From Eutreptiella sp. 'Long Island Sound 2002' (taxonomy: Eukaryota > Euglenozoa > Euglenophyceae > Eutreptiales > Eutreptiaceae), in the NCBI GenBank assembly GCA_964036045.1, contig OZ038385.1:15444240-15508239 (forward strand): a stretch of 64,000 nt of DNA. Direction: 5' to 3'. Position numbers and translations under genes: made by a program. This document shows positions 22,430-32,691 of this stretch, one piece after another (position 1 is the first letter of the stretch; every line of letters begins with the position of its first letter). A model generated the notes under the pieces. That model was not told the DNA's origin and did no database searches. It saw only the letters and a list, made by a program, of their open reading frames with translations.

Positions 22430-23190
22430 ATCACAGAACCCTGGTTTGTGCTCAAAAAAATGTTTGCCTCCTCTTCTTTGTTAGGCAGCCTTCTGTCCGT
22501 CTGCGTCTTTTTTTTTGCGTGTTATTGCGTGTGTGCACCAACCAGCATGGGAGACGCGGACAATGGGTCAAGAGCGGACATGCGACGCATGGCGGAGACC
22601 ATGGAGGCACAGGCAAGAGAGATCGAGGGGCTCCGCATGGAATTGCAACGCACCAGCATCAAACCAAAGGACGACATACCAGACATCACGCCCGGGTCAC
22701 TTGAGGATTTGGTCCAGAAGGGGGGACTAGCCCGGTGGATGTGCCTGTTCGTGGGCGCTCTGAAGAAGTTCTTCGACAAGGGGGGGTGCACTGCAGTGGA
22801 CGACGGATCGTACGGGGGCTAGCAGTAATGGGGACGCCCCCCCCCCCCCCCCAAGAGATCATGCGCTTGTCTACCGGTGGGTACCGGTTGGGAGGTGTTG
22901 TGCAAGTCCCATACCGCCTACATGACCAGGTATACTGCCAGGGTTGGGCATGAGCCAAAAGGAAGGGCGCCGTATGGATCCCTTGATGAGGCGCGAGGAG
23001 CCCTGGGCAGTGATCTCCAGTGGGAAAACGTGCACTTCCGCGAAGTGGGGGGAGTGCTGGCCTGGCAAACCAGGGCGGCGGTGCACCTCAGCTCCCTCAA
23101 CCACAACGCACAGCCCCTCAAGGGGCAAATATGGCTGGAAGCCCACCGGGGATGCTGCTTGCGCGATGTGTTTGTGGATTTGTTGCATGA
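22430..23190 (+). pseudogene. Gag-like ORF of a DIRS-like element (inferred)
   Basis: A leader at 22,440-22,500 (GTGCTCAAA, TGTTTGCCTC, CTTCTGTCC) also occurs at 45,408-45,465, next to another DIRS-like remnant. An ATG at 22,546 opens a frame with a predicted coiled coil (ADMRRMAETMEAQAREIEGL), then LARWMCLFVGALKKFFDKGG. It stops near 22,822, and a C-run follows. Another frame reads APYGSLDEARGALGSDLQWE and QPLKGQIWLEAHR. No zinc knuckle is visible. The call rests on position and on the recombinase segments beside it; the protein itself is not recognised. Confidence 0.4.
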
Positions 23191-23674
23191 CAGGACCAAT
23201 CCATCCGAGATCTTCAGCGGCCCACACGGCCGCATTATGTCCACGCAGGGTAGACAGCCGCTTCCCTGCCCCGGCTTTAGCTGCCAAAAACTCCGCCAGT
23301 ACCCCAGCCAGCGACGTCTCTCCAATGACCTCCTGGAATTTGGCGATCTTGGCAAGCCTCTGGGCGTACGCCTTGCGAGTCCCAGCCCTCCACGATCAGC
23401 TAGCCCAAGCATCAGGACCACTGGGTTCGTCTTCATTCCCCAGCATGCACCAGCGGGACCATATTCTGCGATAGGAGCGCTCAAACTCCCCCTCGGCTGG
23501 CTCCGTGGCCACGCCACGGGCTCTCGTGGTTGCGTGGAGCAGGGCACCGGATATCCCGCCGGCTTTCAGCTGCAATGGGGACACTAGAAGTGCCAGTGCT
23601 TGGCCAACAAGGCAGCCCCCTTCTGGACACATCACCTGCAATTTGCGGTCGGCTCCAATTCTACAGGGATCCAT
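23165..23674 (-). pseudogene. Tyrosine recombinase, N-terminal core-binding domain
   Basis: The minus strand reads EGEFERSYRRIWSRW and GPDAWAS, a stop (TGA at about 23,395), then in the same frame SWRAGTRKAYAQRLAKIAKF, GETSLAGVLAEF, RLSTLRGHNAAVWAAEDLGW and HKHIAQAAS. The GTRKAY segment followed by helical repeats is typical of the SAM-like core-binding domain of tyrosine recombinases in DIRS-type retroelements. The catalytic half lies next to it on the opposite strand (23,640-24,220), so the gene is split by an inversion as well as interrupted by the stop. It would integrate a circular DNA copy of the element if intact. Confidence 0.6.
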
Positions 23675-24220
23675 TCACCCTGAAGCGCTGCCAATGGCGT
23701 GTGTTGCTGTCCTCTTGTTGGGTCCCGTGGCTCTGGGTTGGCGAGGTCTCTGGTCTGCGCTTGGCGGATGTGTCGTTGCCTCCTGGATGCAGTTGTGGAA
23801 TTCGAAAGGAGGACAGGAGGGGTTGCAGTCTAGGCCCCTCTCCCTGTGGACAGATGGGTTTTGAGAAGCCCTGTTCCGTTGGGGCGAGACCAATCTCCTT
23901 CGAGCGAGCAACCACTTATTTCCTGGGGGCAGTGTGTGGCTGGAGCACAAGTTCCTAGAGGTCCTTGGCCCAACACCCTGGAGGCGCTGCCGGTGGCATG
24001 CTCTGCGTAGGGATGGCAGCATTGCGTGTTACGCTTGCCACTCCCAGATGCAATTATTCCTCTGGTGGGGCAGATGGCGAAGCGTTGGCACGGCCTTGCG
24101 ATATGCGACAACGTTCCAAGACGTAGCCGTCGTGGGCCCTTTCGACTGCCTTTGGAGGCGGGCGGAGGGGGGGTCAGGGAGTTCTCACACCTGGAGGTTT
24201 GGGCTCCCAATATGTTCCCC
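23640..24220 (+). pseudogene. Tyrosine recombinase, catalytic-domain fragment
   Basis: The plus strand reads RDPFTLKRCQWRVLLSSCW, then WLWVGEVSGLRLADVSLP and GCSCGIRK. This fits box I of a tyrosine recombinase, where WLRVGEV would be expected. The position of the catalytic Arg is Trp here, a possible CGG-to-TGG change. Downstream, frames shift and the later catalytic His, Arg and Tyr boxes cannot be identified. It is inactive. Its N-terminal partner is on the minus strand immediately to the left, and the two meet at 23,640-23,675. Confidence 0.5.
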
Positions 24221-24305
24221 GCAGAAGTTGAACCAGTGCCCCTTGCTGTGTTCCACCCACCGTATGGCTTGAGGCCCTGTTTGACCCCCCCCCCCCCCGC
24301 AGCTT

Positions 24306-25349
24306 ATGACACCTGGGGCAGAGGTTGACAAGGTGATATTCCACGAGCCAGATGTGCGGGATAATCCGTACGCCATACGGGTCCACAATGACCTAATCAA
24401 CGGGCTGCTGGGGTCTATTGGTTTGAACTCTGATGAAGTCCATCTCCTTCCGGGAACAGACCCACAGAACTCGAAGCTGTTCTTCACAGAACTAAATGAG
24501 GAGCAAGTGAATACCATGGTGTCACAATTCGGATCCAAGCCAAGGTTCCAGATCCAGCCAGTGGAATGGTATCGTGGGGCTAACCTAACCAACATGTCTG
24601 CTGTCTATGAGGTATGGATAAAGAAGACACACAAGGAAACATGGTCGCCCATGCTGTATGCCTCAGTTCTCGCAATGTTTTGGACAATCCCGGGCGTCTT
24701 GAAGGCGCAATCGCCAGTGAAAATCCACGTACTGGGTCCCAGTAAACTACTGCTAGGGCTCACAGAAACTGGGCACTCGCTGTTGAAGACAAGGTACCGT
24801 GAACTGGTGGCTGCCATCGGGGCTGTCTTCAAGGGCCTGAAGACAGGACAGTTCCTCGACAGAGACATCATCTCCAAGCCCATGGTCCCCTCGACATGGA
24901 AGAAGGAACTGGTAGGCACAGTGTACATCTTGGATGTGGCACCCTGGTGGTATCTCTCGGATCTGACTGAGGCTCTTGCTCCTTCGGTACAGTGCCGGTA
25001 CATCGCAGACCGTGTCAGGTGGAGTGTTGGGGAGATGCGCACGGCCACATGGCGATTGACCGGGGAAAGTGTGACACAGCTGATTGGAAAAGTCTACTTG
25101 TCGGGCTCTGGAATGCCTCCAATGTTTGTGATCTCCGAGGCGGATTACGAGGCGCGGAAAAGGCGCATCACAGACCGGCCCAGAAACACAGATGACCCGA
25201 AGACACGCAGGCAAGGCCTAATCACGGCGGGTGAAATGGCCAAGGCCATGGAGTTGGACAACCAAGTCGACAAGGTCATCAGCTCCCTCAAACGCAAGCG
25301 GGACTTGAAGGAGGATGAGGATTCGTCGTCCAATGGAGCACCACGATGA
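24306..25349 (+). pseudogene. LINE copy 2 ORF1, 5'-truncated
   Basis: Open for 347 codons from the C-run junction to the TGA at 25,349, with no internal stop. It spans the position where copy 1 is frameshifted, so this copy shows the ancestral frame: YEVWIKKTHKETWSPMLY, then LDVAPWWYLSDLTEAL, GESVTQLIGKVYLSGSGMPP and a basic C-terminus. About 180 N-terminal residues are lost. The ATG at 24,306 is only the first Met after the junction, not a real start. Confidence 0.8.
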
Positions 25350-27257
25350 CGTCAGCATCAAGCATCCCTCTGAGCAGCACGCTCAGAGTACTGTCCCAAA
25401 ATATCAATGGGTTTCAAACGAAAATAACCATGAGAAAGCGTAAGCAAAAGCGCATAGTGGCCCTAGGGTCACTGTTGCGGTCCCTGGAGGTGGACTTCTT
25501 CGCCATCCAAGAGCCCCACTTCGTCACGGTGGAGGATCGTCAAGCGGGCATGCAGTGCTTATCAAAATACGGGTATGGCCTGGACGGACCACTTCATGAA
25601 GAAGGACGGGGGGGAGTGGCACTGGCGTGGAAAACATCCAAGTGGACATTACAATCAATGAAGTTCCTGTCTCCCAGGGCGCTGAAAGCCTCACTGTCGA
25701 GTGGTCCACTGGAGCTCACTTTAGTGGTGGTCCACCTCCATCACAAGCACACGCAACGACAGTCGCAATGGAAGGACATCGCCAAGGAGTTACATGGACC
25801 GAACCCGATTTTGCGTGCTGATCACAATAGTTTAGTGGTAAAACACAGGGACGCCTTTGCGCCCCCAGAGTTTGAGCATGACACGTCTTTACGTGCCAGA
25901 GAACGGGAGGTGACAACTTTAGCAAAAGCGGGTCTGCGGGACGTTTGGGTGGTCATCCATTGTCCAACCCTGACGGACATCAAGGACAAAGAATCATCGT
26001 GTCCGACGGGCTTCACATACGGCTATCCTCGAGAAGGAGAGCGGCTCGATCCGCAGAGATTACGCCGTATTGACCGCATACACACGACGCCAGACTTGTT
26101 GAGCTTGGCGACCAGCGTGTACCCCATGTTTGCTGCCAACTCGGACCACAAGGCAATCCTTGCTGAATTCACACCCCCATCCTTCGAAACAGAGGACACA
26201 GTTCCTAGATTCTACTGCCCAGAGGCCATCCTTCAAGACTCTGAGGCAATGGAAGATCTGGAGACCTCTCTCAAGTCTATCACCTCGACGGGAGATCAAT
26301 GGTGCGAAGATGCACTGGGCTGCATCCAAAAGAAGGCGGTCAGCTACCAAAGGGAGCACAAAAACAAAAAGCAATCGGTTGAACTACAAGCCCTACGGCT
26401 CTTACGTGGCTCCACAAGGGACTCTGTCACACCAGCGGTCTATCAATTTCTTTCGTCACTGGGAATTGCAGCGACAGAAGCGGCAACGGCTTACACTCTC
26501 TTGGTTGGGGTATATGAAAAGGCACAGCGTGACGGAACGGGCATGGAAACACTCTCCAAGCTCAAGGGGGTGATCACGTCGGGGGAAACCTCAGGGGATC
26601 TGAGAACGCGAAGAAACGAGTTGTACCGGCTAATGCGGGAGCTGCACGAGCGAAAGAAACTTCAGCAGCTGGTGTCCCGGGCAGGCACGGCAGTACGCGG
26701 AGCAAAGGCGGTGGCAAAAGAGCTGGTGGAACATTGGGATCAAGTGTCCACCCCAACGGGAGCCACGGAGGAAGAATGTGTGGCCTATCTGAAAGCGTTA
26801 GGAGTGGAGCAGCGGCTGCGCAAGGCAGGTCGACTCCTGTTCAAGCAACTTTCCCTGGACATAGTACACGAAGGTCTTAAGAGGCTGAACAGCAACAGCT
26901 CCCCTGGATTGGATGGTTTCGCGGCAAAATTCTTCAAGAGGTTCTCGGAAATTTTTGAACCGCAAATGTATGAGTCACTGAAACGCTTCCTCGGCGTGGG
27001 TACAATGCCGGAGACATGGACTTCGGGAGTGGTGACAATGATCCCCAAGACAAAGGCAATGCAAGCGCCAGATTCTCTCCGACCAATTGCACTGCAAACG
27101 ACACGGCAGAAATGGCTCACCAACATTCTCCTGATCTAGTTAGAGGACGTACTTCTCCACTGCATCCCATCACAGCAAACGGGTTTTCTTCGCCACAGAA
27201 GCATCCTCCAGCATGTCTATGGGTCACGAGCACTCTGGGATGGCTTACGTGAAGGAG
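25346..27257 (+). pseudogene. LINE copy 2 ORF2: endonuclease and N-terminal RT
   Basis: Begins in the ATGA overlap with ORF1 and stays open for 597 codons to a TAG at 27,137-27,139, where copy 1 has CAG. It contains a complete endonuclease domain: NINGF, AIQEPHF, LRADHNSLV, PTGFTYGYPREGERLDPQRL, RIDRIHTTPDL and NSDHKAIL. After a linker come the RT fingers (SNSSPGLDGFAAKFF, VVTMIPKTKA, DSLRPIALQTT). Homology continues past the stop to 27,258, before the YADD region. The endonuclease looks intact by motif, but the protein lacks a catalytic RT. Confidence 0.92.
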
Positions 27258-27700
27258 CCATCGAAGCGCCGCTTTTCTCACACGCCGCTTGGGGCGCGAT
27301 GCGAGCAACACGTCATCGATGTACACCCCTCTTCTCACCCTCACCCCCCTCAGCGCCCCCCGCACCAGGGCCGCCACCAATGTTTGGCATATGGCCGGGC
27401 TGTACACCCGGCCAAACGGCATCTCCTGCCCACCCCTCCCCCTCACAACAAAAATGGACTGCCATTCCCATGGCAGGCGTATGCTCTTGAAAGCAATTTG
27501 GAGGTCCAGTTCTGCCATGTAGAGCCCCCCCCCCCCCCCACTTCCCCTTCCGGCGGCCTTCCCAGAGCCATTGCCGTAGCCCTTCCAGGGCCGGCGGGCA
27601 AAGTTTTGGGAGCTTGCGGGGGTCCAGCTTGTTCACCGGGCCGACGTCAAAAATTGATCGACACTTCTCCTTGTTCTTCCATTTCAAAAACGATTTTGCT
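27258..27700 (-). pseudogene. DIRS-like reverse transcriptase fragment
   Basis: The minus strand encodes RSIFDVGPVNKLDPRKLPKL and PPALEGLRQWL, then after a frameshift AELDLQIAFKSIRLPWEWQ, MPFGRVYSPAICQTLVAALV and GVYIDDVLLASR. These are RT motifs with the YIDD active site and the FG..YSP.ICQ signature that the DIRS-like RT at 43-44 kb also fits. The gene is cut at 27,258 by the junction with LINE copy 2. A C-run at 27,525-27,539 lies at the frameshift. Confidence 0.65.
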
Positions 27701-29835
27701 GTTGCCCTCCTCCACGTGCCTCTTCACCCCTGGGTATCAACTCTTTTCGCGCCTAGGAGCCCGGCTTAGCCTCTCCCACCCCCTTGATCTGCTTGTAAAT
27801 CTCCAAGAGGCCCCCAGTCACCAACCGCCGCCACAGCGACGTGGCCACACGCACACTTCCCGCTTCTCCCATTGCCATGGCTCCCATGTCTTCTGTGATT
27901 TCTGCCTCCTCATTTGTGCTAGAGTAATAGCCCTCTTCGTTGTCCTCAAGGTCCCCCTCCTTCCCGCACCCTTTCTAGTACCCCAAGTAGCATCTTCCCC
28001 CACCCCTTGCCCGCGTCGAGTTCTCGGACGGCCCGCCCCATCCCAATAATGATCCCCCGGACCATCTCTCTGAGCCCTAACTTTACCCCTTTCATTTTGC
28101 TGATGTTCGTCGCCGGGCCCCGCAACTCGCTCTCTCTTTTTGCACACGCCCGGCTCCGAGTGTGCTAGGTGGGGTGACATTGTGCGGGCTCACTTTCGTT
28201 GCCCCCCTCTCCCCCCTTGAGCGCCAGTTCCATCAAGACCGGCGGCCTGGTCCTCGTCCGCCAGCTGCACCTCTCGCCGGACCCAGGTTGGCCACAGATC
28301 GAGAGTGGACCCAAGCCGAACTTCCACCGCGTCCCTCCTTTCGGCCCCCACGTTAGCCACGGCAGTTTCGCACATCTCTCGAACTTCCATGTGGCCGGGG
28401 CCTGTCCATACATGTGCGCCACTTTCTTGCTGCCCCGCCCCCCCAAACACCATAACCAGGGACAGGGGCAAGCCTAGCTTGTAGAGCAGGGCCCCTCCGA
28501 AGCGGCACAGCCTGTGCCATCACACCATCTTTCTTCCCGGCCCCGGCTTGTCGAGCAGGCGCACCATAGCCTCTCAAGGAGCAATCTGAAAGCAGGGTCA
28601 AAGTAGTGTTGTCGGCGGCAAGGCTTGCAGAAAAATTCGGATGGGTCGCCAGGACACTGCACCCTGGAGACTGCTACTTGTTGCGGCGGCAGAGTTACGA
28701 GGAGCATGCGGCGGCCAAGGAGTGGGCGCAGGTCAACAACCTTAGGAGCATGGCCCAAAAAAGGCAGAGGCACCTGCGGAATAGGAAGTGGCCGCGATGG
28801 CATGCCCTCTGTGGCCCATTGCCTCGGACGGTCAGAGGCAATATCCGTGGCAGAGGGCGACGGCAAAGTCAAGTTCAGGGGGACAAAATAACGCAGGGGG
28901 GAGCAAGAGCAGGAGTGGGGAAATTGGGGGATGGCGTGGCTCAAGTTCACGTGCCAACTACGGGCACTAGGGGGGCACCACCCCAACATGGGGGTGTGGG
29001 CCCGCTCAGGCACAGAGCCTGCGTTGCAACTTGCAGCAGCCTTTCCTCGAGCACTCTCCTCGGTCCGAATTCCGGCAACATTCTCTCCAGTCGCGCTAGC
29101 CGCCGCTGCTGCCGCACGTAGCTACGAAGTGTTTCCTCGACAAGTCCCCGGATGGTCCATGCCTCAACGCTTTCGGCGTAGTCGCTTGCTAGCGGGAAAT
29201 CGTTGCTCCCTCTCTCCGCGAAATCGAGTCGTTTCCTCTTGCCTGAGCAGCCGAACTAGGCACTGTCGTGCCACCAGCCCTTCCACCCGCAATCTCCACA
29301 CGGAGTTTTTGGTGGGTGGTGGTAGTGGACCCAAACCCCCGTTCGGCAGCTACGAAAGTGCTTTTGGCCGTCTATATATTTGAATTCCGCGTCGTTGCCA
29401 CACCCCCCGAGCTGCCATTGCGATGTCTGTTTGCGCCTGCTCTTCAACACCGCCGAATTGGATGAGCTCCCTGAGGAGATGCTGGACTCCGATGATGAGT
29501 CGCTGCTCGAGGATGACTCGCTGTCGTGGCCTCGCCTCTTGCTTTTTGACTTTGACCTCTTTGATTGCTTCTTCGACCTTCGGCGCTACTTTTTTTGTTT
29601 GTTCTTTTGCTTCTTGCGCTTCTCCTTTATTTTTGTCTTCAGTTCGTCCTTCCCCGCCTTGTCGCAGTCCACAATGACCTCCCATATTGGCTTGGCGAGT
29701 CCCTCCATGGGGCTCTCCTTGTCATCCACATCCGCTAGCCACCGGTCCAACATCCGGCAGAGCTTTTGTGTCCACCGCGGCGCCCCTGGCCTTTTTTGCA
29801 TCGTTTCGGCTAGCTTCGCCGTCAGCCCCCTGTGT
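27701..29835 (-). pseudogene. DIRS-like element, middle region (gag/linker), decayed
   Basis: Reading right to left on the minus strand: KLCRMLDRWLADVDDKESPM and EVIVDCDKAGKDELKTKIKE; a basic Lys/Arg tract followed by a Ser-rich acidic tract (about 29,540-29,470); then DAEFKYIDGQKHFRSC and CGDCGWKGWW (a probable zinc-binding Cys pair); a stop; FFCKPCRRQHYFDPAF (another Cys pair); and MEVREMCETAVANVGAERRD. Frames change several times. The order, basic then Cys-pair segments upstream of an RT, suggests a gag or nucleic-acid-binding region. The family is not recognised beyond that. Confidence 0.45.
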
Positions 29836-31232
29836 GCCCCCCCCCCCCCCGTTGTCCAAGCAACGGTAAATGACCAAAAATTGACGGAACCAACGCCTAG
29901 TGTTGCTTAGACAAGGGCGTTGCTTGCGTACCGGAATTTGCATGGTACACGTATAGACCGTCTTGAGGAAGCGGAGATGGTGGGACACAAGCAAAGGGCT
30001 GACATGTGCAACATAACACTCATGAGCAGTGATCGTAGGGAAGCAAAAACTGGCACACACATTTTGAAAACTTCGAACATTACGGGTTCACATGCTCATA
30101 AATGAAGCCCTTCTTCGTAAAGCTATGACACATCTGAACTGCTGGGCGTGCTTCTTCTTCTTCCCCTATGCCTCACCCTTTGCCGGAGGTTTGGACACAG
30201 GTTTTGGGGCTGGTTTTGGGGCTGGTGTTCAGGCTCGTTTTGGACCAGCAATATGCGAAGGAATGCAAGCATCATCCACCAAAGCTCTGGTGAAATACAG
30301 CTTTCCGTTGAAAACATGCCCAAAACCCCAAACGCCTCTATCCGCGTTTGCCCACACCATATCCACAGCTCTCTTTGCGGGAGCCACCTCTGACTCCCCA
30401 CCACTAGTGGACTGAGAATCAGATTCACGATCACAGTCGGAATCAAAATCTGAATCCTCATCGGAACTTGATCCATCAGAGCTGGAGGCCGTGCCCAGAT
30501 AAGAATCAGAATCTGACTCTGGATGCGGCTCAATTCAAAATTCATTGCATGCCCCTCATTGAAAAACTCAACATCCTCAAACTGTGACAGTTTGAGGCCA
30601 CTGGGGAAGTATGACTTCTTAAATGCCTCACGAATGGCAACATCAGAATTTTGTGCACAAAGGGCAGCCACCATGTTGGTAAACTCCTGGTGGTCTGGGC
30701 AAGGGATGGGACTCTTGTCGGACAATTTCAGCTCACCAACTTTGTCACTAGTCCGCCGGGGAAGGTGGCTGTGGGGCAGGTGGTGGTGAGGGGAACGGGG
30801 GTGATGGAGAGCGGATGACGAAACGGATCTTGTCCAACGATGTAGAGTCATGTGTTCCAGTCTTTCCATCCCGCTCATACTCAATTGCCAAATAACCTGC
30901 ACCTCTGGGAGAGGGACGAATGACAACACCGCGACTTTCTACACCAGTGGACCGCATGCAGTACAAGGGCCAACGTGGGTTTATCCCAGACACGGTGTAC
31001 TATTCCGAACCAAGAGGCAACACACGCTAAAAATGCCCTCTTGGCCAACACAGCTGCCTTGACACAAAATATGAACGTTGTGCATCTCAAAACCACGGTA
31101 TTAAGAAGCAGACACGGCACACCGTACAATGAATAAAAAAACGCACCGCCAAAATCAACGGTGCAAAAAAAGGACGGCACCAACGCCAAAGTGTTGCTTG
31201 GACATAGGCGTTGCTTGGACAAGGGGGGGTAC
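29836..31232 (-). mobile_element. 1.4-kb unit with terminal inverted repeats carrying a VWA/HVFDG gene
   Basis: Both ends read inward as a C-run then TTGTCCAAGCAACG: the left as CCCCCGTTGTCCAAGCAACG, the right (reverse strand) as CCCCCTTGTCCAAGCAACG. Inside each end, GCGTTGG and TTGTC-AAGCAAC phrases recur. The unit interrupts the gag-like frame of the DIRS-like element, which continues on both sides (ends about 31,240, resumes about 29,830). No target duplication could be identified because the C-runs blur the junctions. It contains no transposase. Confidence 0.65.
30120..30993 (-). pseudogene. VWA/HVFDG-family member 5 (most complete)
   Basis: The best view of the family, minus strand. Start MSGINPRWPLYCMRSTGVES; a small beta-rich module (VVIRPSPRGAGYLAIEYERD and GKTGTHDSTSLDKIRF); a Pro-rich linker; after a frameshift, EFTNMVAALCAQNSDVAIRE and KLSQFEDVEFFNEG; an acidic Ser/Asp tract (SSSDGSSSDEDSDFDSD); VDMVWANADRGVWGFGHVFN; GKLYFTRALVDDACIPSHIA; and a Lys/Pro tail with two stops. 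The N-terminal module could be Tudor-like and the acidic-plus-VWA part chromatin-associated, but both are guesses. The gene lies wholly inside the inverted-repeat unit at 29,836-31,232, so it is probably the unit's cargo. Confidence 0.6.
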
Positions 31233-31234
31233 CT

Positions 31235-31816
31235 TAAATTTGCTTCCTCGCCATCGTCATAGCCATCACCCTCCTCTGCATCAACATCGTCCTCTCGCAT
31301 GGGCACCCTCGCGCCAGCTGGACTTTGGCGCCCATCCGGTACTTTGCCCGCGTTTTGTTGTTCCCTCGCTTGCGTGCCTTTTTGCCGGCATGTGGCTTTG
31401 TCTGCCGCATTAGTGAGCAGCGCGAGCATCGCGAAGCTGACTTGCGAGTGCTCCCACGGTAGATCGAAGCTTTGTATTTCTACTCCGCACGCCATCGTCA
31501 GCCTGAATAGCACCGCATCTTTGTATTTTTGCATATCGGATGCCACGAAGGACACCCCCAGGCCCTGCCTCAGCAGTGGCGCCATTTTGAACGTGGTCAT
31601 GCCCTGCTGCATGGACGGCTGCCATCTGTCTACTCCCACTTGCAGCACCTGTTCCTTGTGCTCCACGGGGACCTCTCCAGCTTTCCAAAGGGCTGCAACC
31701 CGGGCCATCCATGCTGTGTCTCGGACGGCTGTGTCGCTGGCCAACAGGCGCTTCCAGCTCCATTCATTGTCCGTTGCCCGCACTTGACCCATAGAGCGCT
31801 TGTACCCCCCCCCCAC
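31235..31816 (-). pseudogene. DIRS-like element, gag N-terminal part
   Basis: A minus frame starts MGGGYKRSMGQVRATDNEWS and reads WKRLLASDTAVRDTAWMARV, KMAPLLRQGLGVSFVASDMQ, CGVEIQSFDLPWEH and an acidic EDDVDAEEGDGYDDGEEA stretch. It is cut at about 31,235 by the inverted-repeat unit and resumes at about 29,835 with KLCRMLDRWL. It reads as a coherent protein of about 195 residues. Gag identity is inferred from its place upstream of the RT. Confidence 0.45.
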
Positions 31817-31939
31817 CCCGCCCCTTGCTTTAAATCAAAAACAGACGGAGCAAGAGGGTCAACAGGGGATGGCGGGATCGCGGATGGCATGCAAGTCATG
31901 GGGCCCATGTTCCGAAACTTTCGTTACTACACCCCCCCA

Positions 31940-32165
31940 AGTGACTACAGTTTTTTCGTTAGTAACAAAAAATATTCTACTACATAATTAACCTAGTAGA
32001 AAAAAAAATTTTCTACCAAGTAAATTGCTTGGTAGGGGGAATAAATTTAGGAATTAAATGACTTAGTAAACAACCCGCCTGTAGAGGAAAAAACTTAGTA
32101 ACAATAATTTTTTACTAAGTTTTGAAACTTAGTAAAAATAGTTTAAAACATTGGTTACTATGTTT
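31940..32165. repeat. AT-rich TTAGTAAAA / TTTTACTAA inverted repeats
   Basis: Repeated TTAGTAA, TAGTAGAAAA, TTTTCTAC and TTTTTTACTAAGTTTT words in both orientations. Same family as 20,795-20,945. Confidence 0.65.
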
Positions 32166-32690
32166 TACTACAGACCCCATTTTTCCAACCTGCAGATGTG
32201 TTTGTGCAGCCAACACAGCTTTTGTCCAGGTCATGGGTTACCACCACTTGCACTTGGTGCGCAATGGTACATGGCAATTGTGCTCGGCCTTTCCGTCGCA
32301 CACCCAGTGTGCCATGATGCACTGCAAACAAGCACACAAAGATCAGAGCTGGCATTGCAAACCACACTTCTGAAATTGGTGGCCAATCAATTAAATGGCG
32401 TCATGCTGCACGCTTTGTGCTATCAAATGGTCGAGATGAGGATGCTGCCATGACAAGGAAGGCCAATAATTTCTTGTGATGCTTTCTGCGCTCATGTATA
32501 TGGGTGTTTAGCAGTGGGGACGGGTATTCCCACACAACGCTGGAGTTTTTTCGGTTTTCAGCCATTTTCTAACGAATTGTTCCAAAGGGAGGGAAGACCC
32601 CTGTATACATGTGTATATATGCGCGTTCAGCGCAGGGGGGGGGGGGGGGCAGGGGGCATTCTGGCCAAAATGACGTGAAGTCGGTGGCTT
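32166..32690. other. No recognisable gene
   Basis: Short open frames only; a G-run at 32,636-32,650. Confidence 0.4.
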
Positions 32691-32691
32691 T

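Larger units (their letters stand above)
24299..27258 (+). mobile_element. Non-LTR retrotransposon (LINE), copy 2, truncated both ends
   Basis: Colinear with 15,297-18,257 of copy 1 with almost no net indels. The left junction is a C-run directly followed by GCAGCTTATGACACC; the right junction is inside the RT, after GTGAAGGAGC, abutting a minus-strand DIRS-like RT. Loss of both ends is unlike simple 5' truncation during reverse transcription. Confidence 0.93.

Noticed and set aside
22871-23160. Minus-strand recombinase frame extended to 22,871
   Set aside because: Beyond about 23,165 the minus frame loses protein character while the plus frame gains it, so the recombinase segment is ended there.
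28474-29013. 179-codon minus frame as a complete gene
   Set aside because: Only its last part (FFCKPCRRQHYFDPAF) looks coding; it is treated as part of the decayed DIRS-like element.
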